Assembly (NCBI GenBank): GCA_963974345.1 | Contig: CAXBBW010000001.1 | Location: 310,001 to 374,000 of the forward strand | Direction of reading: 5' to 3' | DNA: 64,000 nucleotides | Source of the DNA: RHLJ01 sp963974345 | Lineage (GTDB): Bacteria; Bacteroidota; Rhodothermia; Balneolales; Balneolaceae | The notes under the pieces: model-generated | The model's database searches: none | Seen by the model: the letters and a program-made list of their open reading frames with translations, nothing else | Told to the model about the DNA's origin: nothing | Made by a program: the position numbers and the translations under genes | Shown here: one piece after another, positions 18,296-26,267 of the stretch | Position numbering within the stretch: the stretch's first letter is position 1 | Layout of the letters: every line of letters starts with the position of its first letter

Positions 18296-19165
18296 ATGGC
18301 ACAAAGAAATACACATAGAAAGAACAATTCTGATGACCATTTTGATTTAGATGGTTATATCAACGAAAAATCAAACCCAGAGGTAGAATCAACTTCTGAA
18401 AATGTCGAGGGTGAAGGAAAGTCAAGTTGGTTAAAGAACTCAATGTTAATCTTTGGGTTCATTCTAATCAGCCTACTTTATTTCAATAATTGGAGCCCTA
18501 AACAAGTTTATGGTAATATTTTTGGAGTAGATGAATATCAAGAAAGATTTGAAGTTGTTCAGCAAGCTCCGAATAGCCCAAAAATAGTTTCGAATCTACC
18601 TTCATCTGAAAACATTGCAGGATTAGAAGAATTGAAGAGACTAGAAGAGCTAGAGCAACTTGGAAATCTAGAAGGTCTAGAAAGACTAAATGAACTAGAA
18701 AATCTAGGTGCTGAACTTGAAAGTTTAGAAGGATTGGAAGGATTAGAAAACTTAGAAAGTAGTTTAGAAGGATTAGAGAATTTAGGTGAATCAAATGAGC
18801 TTAGAAAATTTGCTTTGGAAACTGCAATGGAAGCTTTGAATGGAATTCAAGCATCCGGGCAATTTGGGAATGAAATACAATTAGGCATCCAAGAAGCAAT
18901 GAAAGAATTGGAGGCTCTTAACGAATTAGAAAACATCAAAGTAGAAAAGTTAGTAACTGATGCTACTCATGTAAATTCATCGTTTACTGAATATTCAAAT
19001 CAGTTAAATGAAATCGGTATTTCTAATAAATTCACGAACTCAGACATCCAAAAACTTCACCAAGCAAATGTCCCGCCTTCTTTCCTACAACAATTGAACA
19101 ACTTAAACCTACTTGAAAAACTTGCTGTTGATTCCATCATAGAAGCATCTAACTCAGAGAATTAA
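18296..19165 (+). CDS. Membrane-anchored repeat protein with Leu/Glu-rich coil, paralogue 3 (1 full repeat)
   Basis: This 289-residue protein is the divergent member. It keeps the N-terminal DDHFDLDGYINEK motif, a membrane helix at about residues 47-60, and the NWSPKQVYGNIFG sequence after it. Instead of a long repeat array it has a low-complexity Leu/Glu/Gly segment (about residues 108-165, built on GLE.LE.LEN units). A helical region follows, and then only one full 30-residue unit (19031-19120) flanked by half-units in the same phase as the other genes. The Leu/Glu region should form a helical or coiled-coil rod, perhaps a multimerisation or spacer element. It begins 6 bases after paralogue 2. 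Function unknown. Confidence 0.78.
   Translation: MAQRNTHRKNNSDDHFDLDGYINEKSNPEVESTSENVEGEGKSSWLKNSMLIFGFILISLLYFNNWSPKQVYGNIFGVDEYQERFEVVQQAPNSPKIVSNLPSSENIAGLEELKRLEELEQLGNLEGLERLNELENLGAELESLEGLEGLENLESSLEGLENLGESNELRKFALETAMEALNGIQASGQFGNEIQLGIQEAMKELEALNELENIKVEKLVTDATHVNSSFTEYSNQLNEIGISNKFTNSDIQKLHQANVPPSFLQQLNNLNLLEKLAVDSIIEASNSEN
18619..18789 (+). repeat. Leu/Glu/Gly low-complexity coding repeat
   Basis: Short imperfect repeats of 15-18 bases around (g)attagaa and ctagaa encode iterated LEELE / GLE.LEN units within paralogue 3. The predicted structure is a charged helix. The repetitive DNA could change length by slippage. Confidence 0.7.
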
Positions 19166-19175
19166 ACCTATAATT

Positions 19176-20231
19176 ATGGCAAATCAAAGATTTCGAAACA
19201 GTGGTAGTGATTCAGATTTTGATCTGGATGAATATATTTATGAAAAATCTACCGAAGGAAACGAAGAAATGTTTCCAGAAGAAGAAATTGATTATCCAAA
19301 ACCTACTGCAAGACGAAATGTAGTCGCTATTTTGATTTTCAGTGCGATTGCTGGATTTTGGTTTCTTACATCTGGGCCAGCATCTATTTTTCTTTTTGAT
19401 GACGATGGGGTTAACATTGAAGTGAATGTGCCAAATATTGAAGTTCCTGAACTTAGAAACTTTGCTCCCATTCCTCCCCCTCCTCCAACCGTTGGAGAAA
19501 TATCAACTGGCTACCTTGATTATCTTCAAGAAATAAATGAAACATTCCCTAATCAATTCTCCGGAAACTCTGTACAAGGATTATACAATGGTGGTGTGCC
19601 AATTGAATATTTGGTCAGTTTAAACGAGGCTGGATATCTTGATCAATTCTCTTACTCAGCAATTATTGGACTATTTAACGGCGGAGTTCCTAATGAGTAT
19701 TTAAATCAACTCGATGCCACAGGATATCTAGATGCCTTATCATACTCTGCTGTTATTGGACTTTATAATGGTGGGGTTCCCACTGGTTATTTAGACTTAA
19801 TGAATGAAGCTGGATATCTTGATCAATTATCTTATTCGGCAATTATTGGTCTTTACAACGGTGGGGTTACAATTGATTACATAAATCAAATGGATGCAGC
19901 AGGTTATATGGATCAACTTTCCTATTCAGCAGTTATTGGATTATATAATGGAGGTGTTCCAATCTCTTATTTAGATCAAATGAACGAAACTGGATATTTG
20001 GATGAGTTTTCGTACTCAGCGATTATTGGCTTTTTCAATGGTGATGTAACTATTGATTACCTAAATAGCCTTAATACTGCAGGTTTTTTGAATACATTTT
20101 CTTACTCAGGAATAATTGGACTTTATAACTCTGATGTCCCCGTTGAATTTCTTAAGATTCTTGATGATCGAGATTTACTTGCAGATATGAGTTACTCAGA
20201 AGTCATTCAAGCGTATAATGCTGATAATTGA
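19176..20231 (+). CDS. Membrane-anchored 30-residue-repeat protein, paralogue 4 (7 full repeats)
   Basis: The 351-residue protein closes the cluster, 10 bases after paralogue 3. It has the N-terminal DSDFDLDEYIYEK motif, a basic ARR before a membrane helix (about residues 48-64), and a weakened post-membrane motif (SGPASIFLF in place of WSPRNAYNYFF). A short strand segment and a proline run (PIPPPPPT) follow. The tail has a half-unit and then seven full 30-residue units (19557-20186) of the type FSYSAIIGLYNGGVP.[ED]YL.Q.[ND].[AT]GYLDQ, ending in a half-unit. Each unit reads as two short helices joined at the Val-Pro turn, so an alpha-solenoid is plausible. No enzymatic motif is seen. It has the longest array and could be the main binding surface. 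Confidence 0.8.
   Translation: MANQRFRNSGSDSDFDLDEYIYEKSTEGNEEMFPEEEIDYPKPTARRNVVAILIFSAIAGFWFLTSGPASIFLFDDDGVNIEVNVPNIEVPELRNFAPIPPPPPTVGEISTGYLDYLQEINETFPNQFSGNSVQGLYNGGVPIEYLVSLNEAGYLDQFSYSAIIGLFNGGVPNEYLNQLDATGYLDALSYSAVIGLYNGGVPTGYLDLMNEAGYLDQLSYSAIIGLYNGGVTIDYINQMDAAGYMDQLSYSAVIGLYNGGVPISYLDQMNETGYLDEFSYSAIIGFFNGDVTIDYLNSLNTAGFLNTFSYSGIIGLYNSDVPVEFLKILDDRDLLADMSYSEVIQAYNADN
19557..20228 (+). repeat. Tandem 90-base coding repeats in paralogue 4
   Basis: Seven units start at 19557, 19647, 19737, 19827, 19917, 20007 and 20097, then a 42-base half-unit at 20187. The consensus SYSAIIGLYNGGV is strongly conserved as protein, with many synonymous differences. Spacer-like unique sequence is absent, so this is not a CRISPR array. 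Confidence 0.85.
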
Positions 20232-20264
20232 TAAATTTTAGTTTGATCTAAGCAATCCCTTTCA

Positions 20265-20360
20265 ACGATGCCATTCATCGTAAGTGGTGCGATATTCACA
20301 CAATTGAGTTCCAGCTCGTTTTTAAGATTGGGCAGACTCTTCGCTTACTCTGTGAGTGAA
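20265..20360. other. Two hairpins in the gap after the repeat-protein cluster
   Basis: The 232-base gap between the convergent repeat cluster and ABC gene holds a small perfect hairpin (ACGATG/CATCGT, 20265-20281). A 9-pair stem with a 3-base loop also occurs (TTCGCTTAC at 20340-20348, GTGAGTGAA at 20352-20360, two G-U pairs). Neither is followed by a T-run, so they are not convincing terminators. Nothing else is recognisable in the gap. Confidence 0.3.
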
Positions 20361-20463
20361 TAGATAAAAAAACCGATCCAAAAATTACCCTTGTTCCAAA
20401 TATTTCTCAATGAATTATCTAACATCTAGATGTATGACAATGAAGGGTTTTATCCTGATCATA

Positions 20464-22251
20464 TTAACTAACAGCATCCATATCGAAGTCTCTGAACTGT
20501 AATTCATAAAGTCTACTGTATAGTCCGCCTAAAGAAAGAAGTTCTTGATGTGTTCCATCTTCAACAATTCCCCCTTTATCCATCACTAGAATGCGATCGG
20601 CATGTTGCACAGTTGAAAGACGATGAGCTATTACAAAAGTGGTTCTTCCTTTCATCAATCGATATAAAGCATCTTGGACTTGAGCTTCGGATTCTGAATC
20701 TAGTGAAGATGTTGCTTCATCTAATAACAATATTCGAGGGTCTTTAAGAATTGCACGGGCAATTGCTAACCGTTGGCGTTGCCCCCCACTTAGCTTCACT
20801 CCTTTTTCACCGATCATCGCATTATAACTTTCTGGGATATCAGAAATAAAATCGTGGGCATTTGCATCTCTTGCAGCCGATTCAACTTCTTCATCGCTCG
20901 CATCTAGCTTTCCATACTTTATATTTTCTTTGATACTTGTTCCAAATAAATGCACCTCTTGTGGAACAATAGAAATGTGCTCTCTTAACGATTTTACTTC
21001 CAGATTTTTAATTGAATTGCCATCAACTTTAATGCTTCCTTCCTGTGGATCATAAAATCTTGGGATTAGATTCAATAAGGTTGTTTTTCCTGCGCCACTT
21101 GGTCCAACTAGCGCTATGGTTTGTCCTGCGTCAACTTCAAAAGAAATATCTTTAAGTATTGTTCGATCATCTTCGTAAGCAAAAGTTAAGCCTTCTACTG
21201 AGATTTTTCCTTTTACATTTTCAAGAGTAATTGCATGTTCAGAATCTTGGATTTCTGGGATTTCTTCTAACAATTCGAAGATACGTTCTGAAGCTCCAGC
21301 AGCTGTATTCACGGCAGTATATAATCTAGAAGTCTGACTAATTGATCGCGAAATATTTAGCGCATAAATGATAAATGCCACCAAATCTCCAGCCGTAAGA
21401 CGATCTGCGAGTACTTCCTTCCCTCCATACCAGAAAATCACAACTAACGTACCCATAAACATGATTCCAACGCCAGACCAGAAAAACTGAGTGAGTACAA
21501 CTTTTCGTCGAACGGTTAAAAATAATTTTTCTATAGCAGATGAGTAACGTTCTACTTCGTAGTCTTCCCTAACAAATGCTTTTACTAATCGAACAGCTCC
21601 TAAAGCATCTTCAGCTACAGCCGTAGAATCTGCTAATTCATCTTGAATTCCCCGAGATAGTTTTCTGATTTTTTGTCCAAAATAACGCGTTGCTATAGTA
21701 ACGAACGGAACCGTAGCAAAAATTACTGCGCTTAATCTCCAATTTAATACAACCATTAATGAAACAGAGCCAACCATTGAAAAAGTTATCGTGAGCAGTT
21801 GTGGAAGAGAATCGGTGAGTGCAGTACGAATAGATCCAACATCATTGGTTAAGCGGGAAGTAATTTCTCCAAGTCTTCGCTCAGCAAAAAAGCGGAATCC
21901 AAGTCGGTGCAGATGCTCATATACTTTTTTACGCAGATCAGTTACTACACGTTCACCAACCCATTCCAAATGATAATTTCCCATAAAAGTGAAAAAGGCT
22001 TGTAGGATGAATAATCCCATCAAACCGACAGCAAGAATATTTAATAAACCAGAATTTCCTTCTTCAAAAACTGCATCTAGTAACTCTCTAAGACCTAATG
22101 GAACCGATAACCAAATTCCAGAACCGATTAAAACTACCACTGTTGCAAAATAGAATCGCTTTCGATACGGCTTACTTAAAGCAAAGATTTTTACCAGCGT
22201 TTCTTTAAGGCTTTTCAAACCTCTTTTATCATTTTCCTCATTTTTACTCAT
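20464..22251 (-). CDS. ABC exporter, fused permease and ATPase (MsbA-like)
   Basis: The 595-residue half-transporter has six predicted membrane helices in the first 320 residues and a nucleotide-binding domain after. Walker A is GPSGAGKTT near residue 383, the signature LSGGQRQRLAIARA near 487, Walker B RILLLDEATSSLDS near 512, and the switch histidine is in IAHRLS near 543. It should dimerise in the inner membrane and export lipid or another hydrophobic substrate. The MsbA/BmrA group is the closest by layout, but the lipid A role is not shown. The gene is convergent with the repeat cluster and divergent from nfeD. Confidence 0.92.
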   Translation of the reverse strand: MSKNEENDKRGLKSLKETLVKIFALSKPYRKRFYFATVVVLIGSGIWLSVPLGLRELLDAVFEEGNSGLLNILAVGLMGLFILQAFFTFMGNYHLEWVGERVVTDLRKKVYEHLHRLGFRFFAERRLGEITSRLTNDVGSIRTALTDSLPQLLTITFSMVGSVSLMVVLNWRLSAVIFATVPFVTIATRYFGQKIRKLSRGIQDELADSTAVAEDALGAVRLVKAFVREDYEVERYSSAIEKLFLTVRRKVVLTQFFWSGVGIMFMGTLVVIFWYGGKEVLADRLTAGDLVAFIIYALNISRSISQTSRLYTAVNTAAGASERIFELLEEIPEIQDSEHAITLENVKGKISVEGLTFAYEDDRTILKDISFEVDAGQTIALVGPSGAGKTTLLNLIPRFYDPQEGSIKVDGNSIKNLEVKSLREHISIVPQEVHLFGTSIKENIKYGKLDASDEEVESAARDANAHDFISDIPESYNAMIGEKGVKLSGGQRQRLAIARAILKDPRILLLDEATSSLDSESEAQVQDALYRLMKGRTTFVIAHRLSTVQHADRILVMDKGGIVEDGTHQELLSLGGLYSRLYELQFRDFDMDAVS

Positions 22252-22344
22252 GTAGATAATTTGGCAAATATAATGCCAAGTATTTGAGATTTTTTCCTCT
22301 CAATTTGCTATCTATCAACCAATAGAAATGAGAGTTAAATAATC

Positions 22345-22839
22345 ATGGACGGAGACACACTTACCTGGATTTTTTTGGTTGGCGGAATTATACTCATGGC
22401 GCTCGAATGGGCGATACCAAGTGGTATAGCTGTGATCTTAGGATTCAGCGGATTACTAGTTGGTGCAATTCGGTTTCTTGGATTACTCAATGATCCAGTA
22501 ACTGCAACTTTGGCATGGGTTATAGCCTCTGCTCTGCTTGCCGTTGTATCTCTACCAATTTTGAAAAAATATTTTGGGGGTGAAAGCTCTTCTAAATTTG
22601 CCGATGAAGATTATGAAGCTATGGATCAAATAGTGGATGTAATTGACGCCATAGATGAACAGACTAATGAAGGAAGAATTCGATTTCAAGGAATTTCATG
22701 GCAAGCACGATCCTTAGATGGAGACATTCCGTCTGGTACACAGGTTCGAATCAAATACAGAGATAATACTACCTGGGTTGTAGAACCCGTTGAAAAACTC
22801 GATACTCCCAATACACAAAGACTCAAACAATCAAATTAA
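22345..22839 (+). CDS. NfeD family protein (short form)
   Basis: The 164-residue protein has two or three membrane helices (about residues 6-70, including ILMALEWAIPSG and the glycine-rich SGIAVILGFSGLLVG). A C-terminal OB-fold follows (GRIRFQGISWQARS, then GTQVRIKYRDNTTWVVEP). It lacks the ClpP-like protease domain of long NfeD, so it is the short type that usually pairs with an SPFH protein. Two SPFH genes follow directly, the first only 7 bases away, which supports a membrane-organising complex. Confidence 0.9.
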   Translation: MDGDTLTWIFLVGGIILMALEWAIPSGIAVILGFSGLLVGAIRFLGLLNDPVTATLAWVIASALLAVVSLPILKKYFGGESSSKFADEDYEAMDQIVDVIDAIDEQTNEGRIRFQGISWQARSLDGDIPSGTQVRIKYRDNTTWVVEPVEKLDTPNTQRLKQSN

Positions 22840-22846
22840 AGACATC

Positions 22847-23773
22847 ATGTTTTGGACAGCGACTTTAATCACACTTGTGGTAACGTATTTTATAATAACT
22901 CGGCTTTTTATCATTGTAGAATTTCGAGAAGAAGTAATTCAGGAACGCCTCGGTAAATTCAAAAAAAATCTTAAACCGGGATTTCATTTTCTCGTTCCTT
23001 TTGTTGATCGACCTGCATACAGCCGTGAAATGCGTGAACAAGTTCTGGATGTTCCAAGTCAAACCTGTATCACTAAAGACAATATTGAAGTAGCGGTAGA
23101 TGGATTAGTGTACATTAAAGTGATGGATGCCTACAAAGCCAGTTATGGGATTTCAAATTATCAGGCAGCAGCAGTAAACCTTGCCCAAACTACCATGCGA
23201 AGTGAAGTTGGTAAAATTACGCTTGATGATACGTTCTCAGAGCGAGAAATGATGAATGAAAATATCGTTCGTGAAATTGATAAAGCTGCTGATCCCTGGG
23301 GAATAAAAGTACTTAGATATGAAATCAAGAACATCCGTCCTTCTAATGAAATTGTAGATACAATGGAAAAACAGATGGAAGCTGAACGTGAGAAACGAGC
23401 TGAAATCGTACATTCTGAAGGATTTAGACAAGCTAGAATCAATGAATCTGAAGGCGAGCAAGAAAGTCAGGTACTAGTTTCAGAAGCAAGCCGACAAAAA
23501 CGAATTAACGAAGCAAAAGGTAAGGCCCAAGAAATTGAACTAGTTGCAACTGCCACAGCAAATGGGATTCAACGCATTGCTGAAGCCATGCGAAAACCAG
23601 GAGGTGAACTTGCTGTTAAAACGAAGCTTGTTGAACAATACATTGAGCAATTTGGGAATATACTTGAACGGTCTCAAATATCAGTTCTACCAACTGAGAC
23701 TGCAAATCTAAAAACATTTTTTGAAGGTGTGAGCAAAGTCAGCGACCACACTAAAAATCAAGAGGGGAAATAA
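22847..23773 (+). CDS. SPFH/stomatin-like (slipin) protein A
   Basis: The 308-residue protein has one N-terminal membrane helix (MFWTATLITLVVTYFIITRL) and then the SPFH domain with VIQERLGKF.KNLKPGFHFLVPF. It ends in a long charged helix rich in EAE/REKRAEI and NEAKGKAQEIE, typical of the oligomerising coiled coil. An in-frame TTG at 22790 would overlap nfeD by 50 bases and add a poorly conserved stretch. The ATG at 22847 puts the membrane helix at the start, as expected. It probably forms a cage or raft scaffold with NfeD; bacterial relatives influence membrane fluidity and protein quality control. Confidence 0.92.
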   Translation: MFWTATLITLVVTYFIITRLFIIVEFREEVIQERLGKFKKNLKPGFHFLVPFVDRPAYSREMREQVLDVPSQTCITKDNIEVAVDGLVYIKVMDAYKASYGISNYQAAAVNLAQTTMRSEVGKITLDDTFSEREMMNENIVREIDKAADPWGIKVLRYEIKNIRPSNEIVDTMEKQMEAEREKRAEIVHSEGFRQARINESEGEQESQVLVSEASRQKRINEAKGKAQEIELVATATANGIQRIAEAMRKPGGELAVKTKLVEQYIEQFGNILERSQISVLPTETANLKTFFEGVSKVSDHTKNQEGK

Positions 23774-23775
23774 TA

Positions 23776-24723
23776 ATGGAATTTTTTGAGATTATAGAAA
23801 ACATCAGTTTTGGTTTAGTAATGGCTTTCATTTTGTACATTTTGTTCAAAGTGATCAAGTCTTTTCGTTTGGTTCCCAATCAATTTGCTTATATCGTTGA
23901 ACGACTTGGGAATTACCATAAAACACTTGCCCCAGGGTTTCATGCACTTATCCCTTTTTTAGACAAAGTAGTTTATAAGCAAGATTTACGTGAAGAAACG
24001 ATTGAAGTAGAGCCACAGGAATGTTTCACTAAAGACAACGTAAAAGTTGAAGTAGATGGAGTTATTTATCTAAGTGTGATGGATCCTGTAAATGCAAGTT
24101 ATGGGGTTACCAATTATCGATATGCTGCAATTCAATTAGCACAAACTACAACACGTTCGGTTATTGGTTTAATGGATTTAGACGAGACCTTCGAAGAACG
24201 TGCTAAAATGAGTAAAGAAGTAGTAAGCGTACTTAGTGAACTTGAATTACCATGGGGAATGAAAGTCCATCGCTATGAAATCAAGAATATTATTACCCCT
24301 AGAACGGTTCAAAAAGCAATGGAACGTCAAATGACTGCTGAACGGGATCGAAGAGCTGTAATCGCTAAATCTGAAGGAGTGAAAGGTTCTAAAGTAAATG
24401 ATGCCGAAGGTGTAAGAGCAGAAATGATCAATATTTCTGAGGCCGAAATGCAACGTCAAATTAATGAAGCTCAAGGATTGGCTCAAGAAATTGAATCTAT
24501 TGCCGAAGCCACCGCCGTTTCGATAGAAAAAATTGCTGATGCTCTCTCCCAACCCATGGGAGCTGAAGCTATGCAACTTCGACTAGCAGAAAAATACCTA
24601 GGTAAACTTAGAGGACTTGGTCGCGAAGAAAACCAGATTATAATTCCTCAAGACATTTCAAATTTTGATGCAGTTATGAAAGGCTTGGACTTATCAGAAT
24701 TAAAGGAATCGACTAAAAAATAA
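23776..24723 (+). CDS. SPFH/stomatin-like (slipin) protein B
   Basis: This 315-residue protein is a tandem paralogue of the preceding SPFH gene, starting 2 bases after its stop. It shares VERLGNYHKTLAPGFHALIPF, the FTKDNVKVEVDGVIYLSVMD block and the Ala/Glu-rich C-terminal helix. The N-terminal helix (FGLVMAFILYILFKVI) anchors it in the inner membrane. Two SPFH genes behind one nfeD suggests hetero-oligomers, as for HflK/HflC, but sequence and gene neighbourhood point to the stomatin/slipin branch. Confidence 0.92.
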   Translation: MEFFEIIENISFGLVMAFILYILFKVIKSFRLVPNQFAYIVERLGNYHKTLAPGFHALIPFLDKVVYKQDLREETIEVEPQECFTKDNVKVEVDGVIYLSVMDPVNASYGVTNYRYAAIQLAQTTTRSVIGLMDLDETFEERAKMSKEVVSVLSELELPWGMKVHRYEIKNIITPRTVQKAMERQMTAERDRRAVIAKSEGVKGSKVNDAEGVRAEMINISEAEMQRQINEAQGLAQEIESIAEATAVSIEKIADALSQPMGAEAMQLRLAEKYLGKLRGLGREENQIIIPQDISNFDAVMKGLDLSELKESTKK

Positions 24724-24733
24724 TTCGGATTAA

Positions 24734-24773
24734 GAATTACGGATATCAAGCAAAGTTTCTTTATTCGTAATTC
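24734..24773. repeat. Inverted repeat after the SPFH genes
   Basis: GAATTACG (24734-24741) and CGTAATTC (24766-24773) form an 8-base perfect inverted repeat with a 24-base spacer between convergent genes. It may help termination, but the T-run is missing on either strand. Confidence 0.3.
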
Positions 24774-24788
24774 AAAAAATCATACTTC

Positions 24789-25598
24789 TTAAAGTGCCTT
24801 ATAGCCCTCTTCTTCTTTTAATGTAATGGTACCCTTTCGAGTTTTAAACTTGGTTGGTATTGTTATAAACTCACCACCCTGAACGGCTTTTTTCACATTA
24901 AAATGAAGATGAGGTCCTGTAACGTAACCTGTTGCACCCGAGTAACCTAGTAATTGCCCTGTTCTAATTCTTTGACCAATGCTAACGATTACTCCGTTTT
25001 CTTTCAGATGCGAATATTCTGAGAAGGTTCCATCGTTATGAGCAACCGTAACATAATTCGCTTTATCAATAAAATATTCGGTTGAACCACCTTCCGAAAA
25101 TGACTCTTTGAGATCAACAACAACACCAGATCGGGCAGAATAAATCTCCGTTCCTTCAGGAATATCGAAATCGATGGAATAGGCTATTCTACCAGAGTGT
25201 GAGAAATCACCATTGTACCCTTGAGCTACCACCGCTTCGGTTCCAAGTCGATATGGTAATCGGTAGGCATAATTATCGGTATGATCTGCAAAAATACTTC
25301 CCATATAATAGGAATAATTGGTTGTGAATCCCCACTTCTTAGTTCCATCAACAAGGCTTAACTCTAAAAGTATAACATCAGCTTTTGCAGCAATTGCAGT
25401 GGTAAAAGGAAGTCGCTTCGAAGATTTTAAATTGTCTAACACAATATTCAACTCAAGCGTTATGGCATATTCATTTAGATTTCGAGCATGCACCTCTATA
25501 CTATTTTCTTTTTCAACGGTGTATACCTCAACCGTAGGTTCCTCTTGAAAGGAAGTAACGTTGATTAACAAGGCGATAAGGATTGGAATCATTTTCAT
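24789..25598 (-). CDS. Exported M23 (LytM) family metallopeptidase
   Basis: This protein of about 269 residues has a signal peptide beginning MKMIPILIALLINVTSFQ, then a beta-rich N-terminal region and the M23 domain. The zinc ligands appear in SHSGRIAYSIDFDIPEG (His and Asp) and GYVTGPHLHFNV (HLH), with the conserved EYSHLKENG strand between. It should be a periplasmic peptidoglycan endopeptidase or an inactive regulator; the ligands look complete. A TTG at 25616 would add six residues in front of the signal peptide. The ATG at 25598 is the better start. The gene is divergent from the sigma-factor gene with only 65 bases between. Confidence 0.87.
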   Translation of the reverse strand: MKMIPILIALLINVTSFQEEPTVEVYTVEKENSIEVHARNLNEYAITLELNIVLDNLKSSKRLPFTTAIAAKADVILLELSLVDGTKKWGFTTNYSYYMGSIFADHTDNYAYRLPYRLGTEAVVAQGYNGDFSHSGRIAYSIDFDIPEGTEIYSARSGVVVDLKESFSEGGSTEYFIDKANYVTVAHNDGTFSEYSHLKENGVIVSIGQRIRTGQLLGYSGATGYVTGPHLHFNVKKAVQGGEFITIPTKFKTRKGTITLKEEEGYKAL

Positions 25599-25663
25599 AG
25601 ATAAAAATGTAGGCAATCTGTTTTAATTTTGTGCAATTCAAAAGGGAGAATGTATATTTGGGG

Positions 25664-26248
25664 ATGAATATGTATGTACTGTATTTACTATTTCTACTGG
25701 CAGTTCGGGGATTACCAGACCATGATGATCCAGAATTGTTGCGCGCGATTAAAAATGGCGATCATGGAGCTTTTAAAAAGTTCTTTGAAAAGCATCACTC
25801 CTATCTTTATCATTTTTTGTTGAAAAAGGGAATTTCGGAGCAACAAGCTGAAGATTTAGTTCAACAAGCTTTTGTTATGATTTGGGAAAAGCGAGCTCAA
25901 ATTGATGAAACCAAATCTCTCAAAGCCTTCCTCTTCCGAATTGCCTATACCCGAATGTTGAATGTATTCCGCGATACAGCCAAGTTTGATGATAACGCAG
26001 ATCTAACTACCGAAGAAGGCGAAATATCAACCGAAAAAGCTATTGAAACCCAAGAATTAGGAAAAGCTATTGAAGCTTCAATTTCCTCAATGCCCGAAAA
26101 ACGACAAGCGGTATTTCGATTATGCTTTATTCAGGAATTCACCTATAAAGATGCTGCTGAGTTTCTAGAAGTCTCCGTGAAAACGATTGAGAACCATATG
26201 GGATTAGCGTTGAAAGAGTTGCGAGGTAAGTTAGAAAGATTTAGGTAG
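25664..26248 (+). CDS. ECF-type RNA polymerase sigma factor
   Basis: The protein is a sigma-70 family ECF factor of the FecI-like Bacteroidota class. Region 2 is visible as HHSYLYHFLLKKGISEQQ followed by AEDLVQQAFVMIWEKR and SLKAFLFRIAYTRMLN. Region 4 is MPEKRQAVFRLCFIQEFTYKD, then AAEFLEVSVKTIENHM. The N-terminus is odd: MNMYVLYLLFLLAVRG is strongly hydrophobic, and no ATG, GTG or TTG start lies between it and region 2. A GTG at 25631 would extend it by 11 residues. FecR would normally be next to such a gene; here a FecR gene lies 4 kb away. Confidence 0.88.
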   Translation: MNMYVLYLLFLLAVRGLPDHDDPELLRAIKNGDHGAFKKFFEKHHSYLYHFLLKKGISEQQAEDLVQQAFVMIWEKRAQIDETKSLKAFLFRIAYTRMLNVFRDTAKFDDNADLTTEEGEISTEKAIETQELGKAIEASISSMPEKRQAVFRLCFIQEFTYKDAAEFLEVSVKTIENHMGLALKELRGKLERFR

Positions 26249-26267
26249 CTATCCCCTTCCTTGGGAC

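Noticed and set aside
18498..18794. Minus-strand leucine-rich frame opposite paralogue 3
   Set aside because: It is the mirror of the Leu/Glu-coding repeat and has no independent support.
19557..20228. CRISPR-like array
   Set aside because: The 90-base periodicity is in frame with a coding sequence and lacks unique spacers.
22790..22846. TTG start for the first SPFH gene inside nfeD
   Set aside because: It would overlap nfeD by 50 bases and push the membrane helix inward; the ATG at 22847 gives the normal layout.
25599..25616. TTG start for the M23 peptidase
   Set aside because: The ATG at 25598 gives a cleaner signal peptide.
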